Part shown: positions 36,271 to 44,445 of the stretch, one piece after another
How the letters are laid out: every line of letters starts with the position of its first letter
How positions within the stretch are numbered: the stretch's first letter is position 1
Source: an uncultured bacterium
Lineage (GTDB): Bacteria; Cyanobacteriota; Vampirovibrionia; Gastranaerophilales; Gastranaerophilaceae
Assembly: GCA_900549855.1 (NCBI GenBank)
Contig: URPS01000005.1
Location: 1-64,000, forward strand
Reading direction: 5' to 3'
DNA length: 64,000 nucleotides
The notes under the pieces: model-generated
The model's database searches: none
Seen by the model: only the letters and a program-made list of their open reading frames with translations
Told to the model about the DNA's origin: nothing
Made by a program: the position numbers and the translations under genes

Positions 36271-37512
36271 TTATACCAACCCAGGGTCAGCATCGGAACC
36301 TGTTACTTTCTTTCTTAGTATAAATGTTAATTTTGGTAATGCTACTGCTAATAAAAAGCTACTGATTCCTACATTAGCCAATATGTTTGCCGATTTTACG
36401 TACAAAGCTTTTTTAGCGTATTTATTAACATTACCGGATTTTTTTGCTTCCGCAGAAAAATTCTTAAGTTCTTTAATGAAGCTTGCAATCTTTTGTTCAT
36501 CCACAAACTCTCTAGGATCACGAGAACCATTTTTTAGGAATTTAACGTCACAATATTTTGAACAAAGCTTTGATACTTTAGAATTAGGATTTTTATCAAG
36601 ATAATCTATAAAATCTTTTTCAGGTAATTTGATTTTACCTTCTTTTATATCATTAACAAAATTTTTGTCATTAAGTAAATTAGGGTCAAGATTTACATTC
36701 GTGTTAAATACTTTACCTGACAAATTATCCAAACCTTTTGCTATCCACAGTGGAGCAACAAAATTAAGAAACATCATCATGGACATCTTAAATCCGTTTT
36801 CCAATTTTTCGTATTTGTTTCTTGCTGTTCCAACACGACCGACGGTAAGTCCTCCATCAGTTATAGCCATTTTGTTAACAGTTGACATGTTAGCTAATGA
36901 GGAAATTACACCTTTAAATACGGGCTTATTAACAGTCCCTTGTTCAGGATACATTTCATAACGTTTTTCGGCATCCCAAGTTTTTTGCATAATAGGATTA
37001 AGAGCTTCTTGTTTCTTTTTTAGTTTATCAGTTAATGCGAAATTAAATTTTGGTAAAAAATATCCCATTATAGCAATTGGTATTGCAGTAGATAACACAA
37101 ATTTACCGGCTTGAAGTTTTTCGTACGTTTTAGGATTCTTTAATACCTTTTCCATACCTTTTACTTCATCCGGTGCTATATTTTTAAATTTATCAATATT
37201 ATATTTTAAACCTTGTTTAGAAGCTTCTTTCATAAGTGCTGTATTTACTTTAGGATCGTACCCCATTTTTCTTATACCCCAATCACAAATAGAATTCATT
37301 ACAGGAATTCCACCGAGCCAAACTATAGACGTCCCATATTCATCAATAAGTCGTTCTCTAGTTGCATTGTTTGCCATCTGCTTTGACTCTTTTAAATTCT
37401 GATTATAAGTCATCGCAACTTTAGAAGGAACCTCTATACCGCAATCACGAACTATAAGAGGGTAAACACTCGAATTATTGCCTACTGCTGATATTATATT
37501 AACTAATGACAT
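36271..37512 (-). CDS. Lineage-specific membrane protein, paralogue of the 490-aa protein at 60718
   Basis: The product is 413 aa with no standard family recognised. It shares blocks in the same order with the 60718 protein: 'RERLIDEYGTSIVWLGG', 'P.FKG' in the middle, a 'GG...GR..TARNK' stretch and the ending 'LPKLTFILRKKVTGSDADPG'. Hydrophobic segments occur near 'AIPIAIMGYFLPKF', 'MSMMMFLNFVAPLWI' and 'NVGISSFLLAVALPKL'. AAAGGAG (37530-37524) lies 11 bases before the ATG. That Shine-Dalgarno is complementary to an upstream CTCCTTT, and a His-rich short ORF precedes it, so translation may be attenuated. Confidence 0.8.
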   Translation of the reverse strand: MSLVNIISAVGNNSSVYPLIVRDCGIEVPSKVAMTYNQNLKESKQMANNATRERLIDEYGTSIVWLGGIPVMNSICDWGIRKMGYDPKVNTALMKEASKQGLKYNIDKFKNIAPDEVKGMEKVLKNPKTYEKLQAGKFVLSTAIPIAIMGYFLPKFNFALTDKLKKKQEALNPIMQKTWDAEKRYEMYPEQGTVNKPVFKGVISSLANMSTVNKMAITDGGLTVGRVGTARNKYEKLENGFKMSMMMFLNFVAPLWIAKGLDNLSGKVFNTNVNLDPNLLNDKNFVNDIKEGKIKLPEKDFIDYLDKNPNSKVSKLCSKYCDVKFLKNGSRDPREFVDEQKIASFIKELKNFSAEAKKSGNVNKYAKKALYVKSANILANVGISSFLLAVALPKLTFILRKKVTGSDADPGLV

Positions 37513-37523
37513 TTTAAAATTTT

Positions 37524-37654
37524 CTCCTTTATTATCGTACTCTTATTCTCTCTATTAATATCCCGAAAGGGGGGTAAATAAAGAATCTAATTAGAAGTAC
37601 TAAATAAATTCAAAGGAGTGCTAACGAACTCACAAAACCCCTTGCCCTTTCGGG
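37524..37654 (-). promoter_or_regulatory. Possible translational attenuator
   Basis: In the - strand RNA, CCCGAAAGGG (37654-37645) can pair with CCCTTTCGGG (37571-37562). Between them lies CTCCTTT (37618-37612), the exact complement of the Shine-Dalgarno AAAGGAG (37530-37524) of the following gene. The left arm lies within the last codons of the short ORF at 37630-37698. Confidence 0.4.
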
Positions 37655-37698
37655 TTTGTATGAGTATGATGATGAAGTTTCTTGCTAATTAATGTCAT
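37630..37698 (-). CDS. Possible 22-residue His-rich leader peptide
   Basis: The frame reads MTLISKKLHHHTHTNPKGQG and two more residues, then TGA. AAAGGG lies about ten bases before the ATG. Four of five successive codons are CAT, as in amino-acid-sensing leaders, and the following Pro-Lys-Gly codons form one arm of a stem. No histidine gene follows, so what it would sense is unclear. It could be a chance frame. Confidence 0.35.
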   Translation of the reverse strand: MTLISKKLHHHTHTNPKGQGVL

Positions 37699-37748
37699 AT
37701 CAAAATTTCCCTTTAATATTTACATGCTAACATAAATGAATAAATTGT

Positions 37749-37785
37749 AAATGCCTGCAATTTATATACAAATTGCAGGCATTTT
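37749..37785 (-). terminator. Terminator of the GH13 gene
   Basis: AAATGCCTGCAATTT and its complement AAATTGCAGGCATTT form a 15-bp stem 18 bp past the stop of the GH13 gene. Confidence 0.75.
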
Positions 37786-37802
37786 ACTTAAATTTTATTC
37801 TT

Positions 37803-40082
37803 TTAGTCAGCTTTTCTCAATATAATAAAGCTATTTGGTGCAAGTGATAATCTTTGGTTGAAGTTGTTTATATCTTGTCTACCTGCATTTGAATATCCTG
37901 AACCACCATATTTTGCATTATCACTGTTAAAAATTTCTGCCCATTGACTATTTTGCGGGAATCCAAAGTATTCATAATTTTTATCATGAAATCCTTGACC
38001 AAAATTCTTAATAATCAAAATTTCGTCATTGTCTTTCTTTAATTGATGAATATGAACATTGTGATTATTATCTTTGTATGTGCTCACGATATCACCGGTT
38101 CTTAGAGCTGGAATTTCCTTTAACAATGTTTTTAAATCGGAGGTGAAATTTTCCATTTGTCTGGTAATATTTTTAAACATACCGTTTGGAACAACTCTTC
38201 CTAATACAGAATCCGGTCTGGCAACAGATTCTAAAGTGTCATATCCTTTTTGAGCGATAATACTGTTTTTTAAATTATCAGACTTTGCTCTTTCTGTTTT
38301 TTCTCCGGAAAATTCTCTGAAAAATTTAAAATAAGATAAGTCAGCTGATTCATCTCCTTGAAAATACATTTTTGGTCCTGGTATTGTCATAACAGTACCC
38401 AGTGCTAACTTTTGTTTAGCTATTGCTGTTTTAAAAGCATCCACTAGTTCAGGTTTTGAAATAAATGTATTTAATCCGATTTCTTGTTCTTTTGCGGTTA
38501 ATTCAGCATCTGACATATTTTTAAATTCTTCAGAAACGACAAGTTCAGCTAATTTTTGACCGGCATGTGCAGCTCTTTGACCTTTTTCTGCATCAGAATT
38601 ACCATTTGCTTTCATAAACAAATTTAGATGTCTGACTAAAACTTTAGGGATAAGTCTTGTACCGTCTTCATTACCAATTTCATCATGGCTCATTACATAT
38701 TTAACTCTATGTAGAGAATCTCTTATACGACCATCCAAATTATCCAATAAGTTTGCACCGGATGCTAAAACGGCATCTTTAACAGCATGCATAAATCTGA
38801 AATCCCATTCACTATCAAAACCAATGTTCCCTGGAGTTGAATGCCAACCTCTTTCTGAAATAAATTTTACTTGTGTATCAATAAAATCTAATTCATCTTT
38901 ATGGTTAATACTTCCATTCTCATATCTAGTAACAGATTCTTTATTCTCACGTCCATCTTCTGCTATAGTAAACACTTGTGGGTTATGTTTATTAACTTCT
39001 GTTACGATTTGTTTCAACAAATAATCTGAACCGCAGAGTTTTGTCATATCTAATCTTAACCCATCGACTTTAAATTCATTTGCCCACCATAAAGCGGCAT
39101 TTGCCATCCAATCTCTTACGTATCTGTTATTTGCGCCTTCATAGTTAAATTCGCCGCCAAACTGTCCAGAACCTCTTTCATAAGGTCCGGTTTGAGCTAA
39201 ATAATCACCATCCGGTCCCATGTGGTTTGGAACCATATCCATTATTACGTTTAAACCTTTGCCGTGTGCATAATCAATAAATTCTTTTAATTGCTTTGCA
39301 CCGCCAAGTTTTTCATTTACAGCAAATTTGTCAACACCATCATATCCCCATTGCTTAGAAAATGTGTTTTCTACAGGTAACAGTTCAATTGCAGTTGCAA
39401 CTCCTCTTTGTGCAATAACGTCAACTCTTTTCTTTGCCGCTTCAAATGTACCCTCTTGAGTTACTGTTGGAATATTAACCTCATCAATAATCAATCTGTC
39501 CAAGCCTCTTAGCGGTTCATTAGGTTTTCTAACGATTCTTCTAGGGTCTTTCCCTTCCAACCAATCTGTATTTTTCCACTTATAATTATTGGTATCATAA
39601 ATAGAACTCCAACCATTGATATCTTCCTGCTTTTTAGCATAAGGATCTTTTACTAAGTTAACATTATTGTTTTTATCTACAACAACGTAACGGTATTTGT
39701 CATCCGGTTCTGCCTTGATACCATTCGCTACATAAACTCCATTACCTTCGTGTTGCATAGGATAAACTTTAGATTTGTCATCTTTTGACTCAATATTATT
39801 TATAGTTAAGGCAGCGCCTGCGGTAGCTATAACTTGAACAACTCTTTCTTTGATACCGCCCATGCCTTCAGATATGTTTTTAGCCACTTCTACAAAAACT
39901 GCTTTTGCATCCGGAAATGAAAACAGCTTAAAATTAGTCATGCCTTTATCTTTTACATAGTTCGCACCCCAACTAATGTGTTCTGACCAATCCCTTTTGA
40001 ATGTCGGATTGTTTTGGTAATTTGTCCTGTTGTTGTTTTGTCTATTTGTTCTTAATTCCTGTCCTATTGACTGAACTCTCAT
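37803..40082 (-). CDS. GH13 alpha-glucan enzyme (branching/trehalohydrolase-like)
   Basis: This is a 759-aa alpha-amylase-family enzyme. The GH13 regions are present: 'DMVPNHMG', 'VDGLRLDM' (nucleophile Asp near 344), 'FTIAEDG' (acid Glu near 374) and 'VMSHDEIGN'. An E-set/CBM48-like domain precedes the barrel, and the 'HDEIGN' and 'QWGYDGVD' motifs point to branching enzyme or maltooligosyl-trehalose trehalohydrolase. The first ~35 residues ('MRVQSIGQ' to 'NPTFKRDW') are not part of the enzyme and resemble the start of other lineage proteins here. There is no ordinary signal peptide. Start at 40082 with AGGAGAAGG upstream. Confidence 0.9.
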   Translation of the reverse strand: MRVQSIGQELRTNRQNNNRTNYQNNPTFKRDWSEHISWGANYVKDKGMTNFKLFSFPDAKAVFVEVAKNISEGMGGIKERVVQVIATAGAALTINNIESKDDKSKVYPMQHEGNGVYVANGIKAEPDDKYRYVVVDKNNNVNLVKDPYAKKQEDINGWSSIYDTNNYKWKNTDWLEGKDPRRIVRKPNEPLRGLDRLIIDEVNIPTVTQEGTFEAAKKRVDVIAQRGVATAIELLPVENTFSKQWGYDGVDKFAVNEKLGGAKQLKEFIDYAHGKGLNVIMDMVPNHMGPDGDYLAQTGPYERGSGQFGGEFNYEGANNRYVRDWMANAALWWANEFKVDGLRLDMTKLCGSDYLLKQIVTEVNKHNPQVFTIAEDGRENKESVTRYENGSINHKDELDFIDTQVKFISERGWHSTPGNIGFDSEWDFRFMHAVKDAVLASGANLLDNLDGRIRDSLHRVKYVMSHDEIGNEDGTRLIPKVLVRHLNLFMKANGNSDAEKGQRAAHAGQKLAELVVSEEFKNMSDAELTAKEQEIGLNTFISKPELVDAFKTAIAKQKLALGTVMTIPGPKMYFQGDESADLSYFKFFREFSGEKTERAKSDNLKNSIIAQKGYDTLESVARPDSVLGRVVPNGMFKNITRQMENFTSDLKTLLKEIPALRTGDIVSTYKDNNHNVHIHQLKKDNDEILIIKNFGQGFHDKNYEYFGFPQNSQWAEIFNSDNAKYGGSGYSNAGRQDINNFNQRLSLAPNSFIILRKAD

Positions 40083-40145
40083 AATACCTTCTCCTGTTTT
40101 ACACACACTCTTTATATAATTTAAAACCCGTAAAAATATTTTTTG

Positions 40146-41042
40146 CTATTCTCCTTCCGATTTATATCCGAAATTTTTAAGAATATTATCTTTTTTACGC
40201 CAATCTTTTTCTACTTTAACTTCCAAGCCCAGAAAAACTTTCTTTTCTACAATATGTTCTAATTCCAACCTTGCTTCTGTTCCTATTTTTTTTAATAAAG
40301 CCCCGCCTTTGCCAATTAGAATTCCTTTTTGGCTCTTATGTTCGCAATAAATTGTTGCATAAATTCTATCAATGTCATCACTTTCTTGGTATTTATCAAC
40401 CTTTATTGCAACAGAGTGCGGAATTTCATCCTGTGTATTTAAAAGAACTTTCTCTCTAATAACTTCTTCTGTAACAGAACGCATGCTCTCTTCTGTCACA
40501 ACATCTTCCGGATACAATAAATCACCTTCCGGAAGTTTTTTTAAGATATTAGTTAATAATGTATCTTTGTTACGACCGGTTTTTGCAGAAATTCTTATTA
40601 TCGGAATATTTTCTTCAAAAAGCATTTTATACGACATAAGATTTTCTTCAATTTTTTGTTGATTTTTAATTTTATCAACCTTATTCATGACAAGAATTAC
40701 AGGGATTTTGCATTCTTTAAGAATGTTTTCTACAATCCACTTGTCACCTTTTCCTGCAGGCTCACTTCCATCAACAAGAAATAATACCAAATCCGCATCC
40801 GGTACTGCAACTTTCGCTTCGTCCAAAAGAAACTCGCCAAGCTTATTCAATGGACGATGAACCCCGGGAGTATCAATAAAAATTATCTGACCGTTTTCGT
40901 CAGTCAAAATCCCTTTGATTCTTTTTCTTGTAGTTTGCGCCTTATCAGTTGTTATAACAATCTTTTGTCCCAAAATCTGATTCAAAAGAGTTGATTTTCC
41001 AACATTAGGGCGACCTAAAATTGTTACAAATCCACACTTCAT
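40146..41042 (-). CDS. era: GTPase Era
   Basis: Era is a ribosome-assembly GTPase that binds the 3' end of 16S rRNA. The P-loop GRPNVGKS is at 10-17; 'DTPGVHRP', 'NKVD' and the C-terminal KH domain with 'GILIGKGGALLKKIG' are present. I take ATG 41042 (298 aa); the longer frame to 41078 adds an unrelated leader. There is no Shine-Dalgarno; TACAAT (41054-41049 on the - strand) lies six bases before the ATG, suggesting a leaderless mRNA. Confidence 0.96.
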   Translation of the reverse strand: MKCGFVTILGRPNVGKSTLLNQILGQKIVITTDKAQTTRKRIKGILTDENGQIIFIDTPGVHRPLNKLGEFLLDEAKVAVPDADLVLFLVDGSEPAGKGDKWIVENILKECKIPVILVMNKVDKIKNQQKIEENLMSYKMLFEENIPIIRISAKTGRNKDTLLTNILKKLPEGDLLYPEDVVTEESMRSVTEEVIREKVLLNTQDEIPHSVAIKVDKYQESDDIDRIYATIYCEHKSQKGILIGKGGALLKKIGTEARLELEHIVEKKVFLGLEVKVEKDWRKKDNILKNFGYKSEGE

Positions 41043-41094
41043 ATGTCTATTGTATATCAAACAAGCTGAAACAAACATGAATAAAGCTAATTTA

Positions 41095-41149
41095 TTTGTA
41101 ACATTTTGTTAAAATTTGGCAATTATTTAAAAAGAAATATCTTTATATA
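41095..41149 (+). promoter_or_regulatory. Shared promoter motif before the glycine-zipper protein
   Basis: TTTGTAA (41095-41101) and CTTTATATA (41141-41149) begin 46 nt apart. The first half continues CATTTTGTTAA, a partial dyad. Confidence 0.55.
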
Positions 41150-41178
41150 AGTAAGGGATATTAATCAGGGACAAATCA

Positions 41179-43305
41179 ATGACGTTTACTCCAAATTTTA
41201 ACTTTGATTTTAATAACAATTGGCAATTCCAAAACCAAAATTGGAACAGTTTTCAACCAATGTTTAATAATAATTTTGGTAATTTAGGCGGTTTTAACGG
41301 TTTTAATTTTAATAATATATGGAGTGGTAACACTTCCACAACGTCATCTTCTTCTAAAACATCAAGCGGCGACAGTGATTATGATGCTTGGTACGAAAAG
41401 AAAATGAAGGGTGCTTGTTCATCAGCATCTGGTGAAGATAGTGCAAAAACCGCAACATTTTTGGAAGAAAAATCTAATGAAATCGTAAAAACTCAAGCTC
41501 TATTAGATGATACAAACAAAAAAATCGATGCTTTAAGGAAAGCAAAAGATAATAGCTCTAAAGTTGTAGATGCATCTTTGATGCAAGAAACAGAACTTAA
41601 TGAAGACGGAACAATCAAATCAACTGAGAAAAAAGAAAAAGGGTTCTTTAAAAAAGCAGCAAATTGGGTTAGCAGTGCCGGCTCTGCGCTATTAAACATG
41701 GGTAAAAGTTTAATAGGTTTTGATAAAGATGGCAAATGGCATCCTGAAAAAGCCTTGAAGAACGCAGCTGTTACAGCATTAGCTGTTGGTGCAACATTCA
41801 TTCCCGTTGTAGGTCCGGCAATAGGTTATGGACTTTTAGCATACGGAGTTGGCAGTGGTGTTGTCGGTGTTGCTAAAGGTGTTCAAAAACTTAATGACGC
41901 AAAAACTGAACAAGAAGAAGAACAAGCAAGACAAGATATTTGTGCCGGCGCAGCGATTGGTATAACTTCAGCTATCGGCTTAAGAGGCCTTGGAAAAACT
42001 GCAAGTACTGCAAGCGCAACAACTACTAGACAAAGTATTCTTTCTAAGCTTGGTCAAGAAGTTAAAAATGTTACTATAAATCCTCTAAAAGCAACAACAC
42101 AAGCTGTAAAAACAGATTATGCTGCCGTAAAAAGTGCAGGCTTCTTTAAAACTTTCGGTAACAAAGCTACATCAGCATTCACTGCTACAAACTACGAAAC
42201 AAAATACAATGACAAATACAATAATATGGAAACTGGTTTAAATAATAAGTTGGCTGATATTAATTCTAAAATCGCAACTGAAACGAACCCTGCAAAGAAA
42301 GTTCTTTTAGAAGAACAAAAATCAATGTTAGAAGGTAACTTGAACGAGTTACACAACTTACAAAATATCAAAACTAAAGTTGAATTTGATAACTTAAAAA
42401 CAACAAATTCTGCAACAAAAAATCAAGAAACATTGACAAATTATACACAACAAAATCATGGATACGAAATCAATGGTCAAGCTGTTTCTAAAAAAAGATT
42501 CGAAGCATTTGAATCAGAAATGAAAGCAATTCAAAAAAGCTATAAAAAAGATTTAAAACAACTTTTAGATACAAAAGAATGTATTATGAGAAAAATGGCA
42601 AGCAAGCCGGATGGTCACACAACTGAACTTAATGAATATACTCAATCAACAATCAGAGCAAAATATAAAACATCTAAGGATTTAAAAACCGGTATTGAAA
42701 ATATTAATACACAATTAACCGATGTTGGTACTAGAATTGCAGATGTAGAAACAAAATTACAAAGTGCAACAAGTGCTAGAAAAATTCGTAATTTGCAAAA
42801 TGCTCTTAATGGTTTGAAGAATAAGAAAGCTACATTGGAAAATGAATTGGCGGTATGTAATTCTATTAAATTCAAAAGTAAACTAAAACCTTCTACATGG
42901 GGCAAAAATGAATACGTCTTGAATATTGGCGGAAGTAATGCATCTTATGGACTTCTGTTTGGCGGCGTAAAGAAAGCAATCGTTAATCCTGCGGCAACTC
43001 CTCTTTTGTCAATGGCTCAATGGGATAGAGAATTTTCAGTACCATTCTTTTCAACAGATTTAGTGGAAATGACTCCTGAACAGTTGGAAGAAGCTATAAA
43101 TGGTTTAGAAACTCAAAAAGCTCAATTAGAACAAGGGCTAGAAACTATTAATAAAACAAATACTGCGCAAGAGTGGAGTTCTTTGAAAGCAAGTGCAGCG
43201 GCTGCAACACAACAACAAGCTGCGCAAGAAACAGAAACAACACAACAAACAGAAAACGCTCAAGAAGAGTCTGCAGACGCTAAGAAAGACGAACAAGAAG
43301 ATTAG
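41179..43305 (+). CDS. Large coiled-coil protein with Asn/Phe-rich N terminus and glycine zippers
   Basis: The product is 708 aa with no family recognised. In order: a 55-residue low-complexity Asn/Phe/Trp/Gln-rich start ('NFNFDFNNNWQFQNQNWNSF'), a Ser/Thr patch, a coiled coil (about 95-150), a long Gly/Ala-rich hydrophobic region ('GATFIPVVGPAIGYGLLAYG' and 'GSGVVGVAKG') near 210-245, a second one 'ICAGAAIGITSAIGLRGLGK' near 255-275, coiled coils to ~560, and a Gln/Glu-rich tail. Gly-zipper hairpins flanked by coils recall secreted pore-forming translocators. There is no signal peptide. AGGG lies before the ATG. Confidence 0.8.
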   Translation: MTFTPNFNFDFNNNWQFQNQNWNSFQPMFNNNFGNLGGFNGFNFNNIWSGNTSTTSSSSKTSSGDSDYDAWYEKKMKGACSSASGEDSAKTATFLEEKSNEIVKTQALLDDTNKKIDALRKAKDNSSKVVDASLMQETELNEDGTIKSTEKKEKGFFKKAANWVSSAGSALLNMGKSLIGFDKDGKWHPEKALKNAAVTALAVGATFIPVVGPAIGYGLLAYGVGSGVVGVAKGVQKLNDAKTEQEEEQARQDICAGAAIGITSAIGLRGLGKTASTASATTTRQSILSKLGQEVKNVTINPLKATTQAVKTDYAAVKSAGFFKTFGNKATSAFTATNYETKYNDKYNNMETGLNNKLADINSKIATETNPAKKVLLEEQKSMLEGNLNELHNLQNIKTKVEFDNLKTTNSATKNQETLTNYTQQNHGYEINGQAVSKKRFEAFESEMKAIQKSYKKDLKQLLDTKECIMRKMASKPDGHTTELNEYTQSTIRAKYKTSKDLKTGIENINTQLTDVGTRIADVETKLQSATSARKIRNLQNALNGLKNKKATLENELAVCNSIKFKSKLKPSTWGKNEYVLNIGGSNASYGLLFGGVKKAIVNPAATPLLSMAQWDREFSVPFFSTDLVEMTPEQLEEAINGLETQKAQLEQGLETINKTNTAQEWSSLKASAAAATQQQAAQETETTQQTENAQEESADAKKDEQED

Positions 43306-43335
43306 TTTTTATAATAGAAACTGTAAATGTTAACT

Positions 43336-43390
43336 TTTGTAACAAATATTTTAACCGTTGAAATCACATCTTTTGTAAATACTTTATATA
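43336..43390 (+). promoter_or_regulatory. Shared promoter motif before the 143-aa coiled-coil protein
   Basis: TTTGTAA (43336-43342) and CTTTATATA (43382-43390) begin 46 nt apart. The -10 region 'ACTTTATATATATGTAA.AC' is nearly identical to that before the gene at 62538. Confidence 0.6.
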
Positions 43391-43421
43391 TATGTAAGAC
43401 TTAAAAAGATGGTGAACAAAG

Positions 43422-43853
43422 ATGGCAATCGCTAATTTACATGAAACATTATTAAGCTATAAGTTAAGACGTAACCAACTTAACCTTGAGATTACCCAAC
43501 TTCAATCACAAAAATCATTGGGTACATACTCTCAAGCAGATGTTCAATCTTTAAAGTCTGCTGAAACAAGAGCTTTAAGAAATAAATATAAAGACCAGTT
43601 TAATGCTGATGCAGCTTTACAGGAAAAATATACTGATTATACAGAAATGCCTGATTTTGAAGCTGAGCTTGATAAATTAACAGCAAAATATCAAGATGAA
43701 TTTGACCAATTAACAGCTTGGGAAACAAACATCGATACTCAAATTACAACTAATAGTGCTGAATTAGAAGAAGTTAATGCATATATGGAATCAATCAAAT
43801 CAATGCTTTCAAGCAATATTCAAGAAGACTTCAACTACAGCTTGAACGGTTAA
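43422..43853 (+). CDS. Short coiled-coil protein
   Basis: The product is 143 aa, nearly all helix, with heptad patterns at 5-35 and 80-130 and no signal peptide. Its ending 'ELEEVNAYMESIKSMLSSNIQEDFNYSLNG' resembles the C terminus of the 410-aa protein encoded at 18896-20128. It follows the 708-aa coiled-coil gene and has its own promoter of the shared type. It could be a secreted or filament-associated partner; the function is unknown. Confidence 0.75.
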   Translation: MAIANLHETLLSYKLRRNQLNLEITQLQSQKSLGTYSQADVQSLKSAETRALRNKYKDQFNADAALQEKYTDYTEMPDFEAELDKLTAKYQDEFDQLTAWETNIDTQITTNSAELEEVNAYMESIKSMLSSNIQEDFNYSLNG

Positions 43854-43866
43854 TATTAATTGTTAA

Positions 43867-44217
43867 CTATCCATCAATAATATCAATAAAACTCAATACT
43901 TTTTTTAAATTAGTTTTAGACATAACGTTAAGATTAGCATTTATTTCATAAATAAGAGCGGTCTTGCTTATGTCTTTTTTGTATGTGGAATTGTCGTAAA
44001 AATAACTGATTGGAATGCAAAATGTAAGCGCAATCATCTCTAAAGTGTCCGGAGATGGTCTGTGCTTGCCGTCTTCGGCTCTTGCTATGGTTCTTCTATC
44101 AAGCCCGACTTTTTCTGCAAACTCTTCTTGAGTTAGCTTGCAGTTGCGTCTGAGCTGTAATATTTTGTCCGCAATGTGACGTGTTGTCTGTAAGCATTTT
44201 TCAGCAATTGTATCCAT
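43867..44217 (-). CDS. XRE-family transcriptional regulator
   Basis: This 116-aa protein has a Cro/CI-type helix-turn-helix at about 15-70 ('LRRNCKLTQEEFAEKVGLDR', then 'TIARAEDGKHRPSPDTLEMI') and a C-terminal helical part. It lies convergent to the coiled-coil gene and directly downstream of a possible small membrane ORF. Its targets are unknown. Confidence 0.9.
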   Translation of the reverse strand: MDTIAEKCLQTTRHIADKILQLRRNCKLTQEEFAEKVGLDRRTIARAEDGKHRPSPDTLEMIALTFCIPISYFYDNSTYKKDISKTALIYEINANLNVMSKTNLKKVLSFIDIIDG

Positions 44218-44226
44218 ATAAAAAGA

Positions 44227-44412
44227 TTAAACTTTAATAACCAAATTTACTATGTCATATGTTTGAATATATGCAATACAATTACATACACAATAAATAA
44301 AAATAATAGCTACAAAGCTATAACCATAAGGAATGTAATATAATGTAACGAATTGTAAAACTTTCTTCAAAAATCCTAAAGTTTTTCTGAAAAATGCCGT
44401 AATACTAAACAT
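44227..44412 (-). CDS. Possible small membrane protein
   Basis: This 61-aa frame has a basic N terminus ('RKTLGFLKKVLQ') and one or two hydrophobic stretches ('YSFVAIIFIYCVCNCIAYI'). It ends nine bases before the XRE gene on the same strand. No Shine-Dalgarno is visible, so it may be a chance frame in an AT-rich gap. Confidence 0.3.
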   Translation of the reverse strand: MFSITAFFRKTLGFLKKVLQFVTLYYIPYGYSFVAIIFIYCVCNCIAYIQTYDIVNLVIKV

Positions 44413-44445
44413 AAGATATTAGTTAGAATAAATAAGGAGTAAAAA

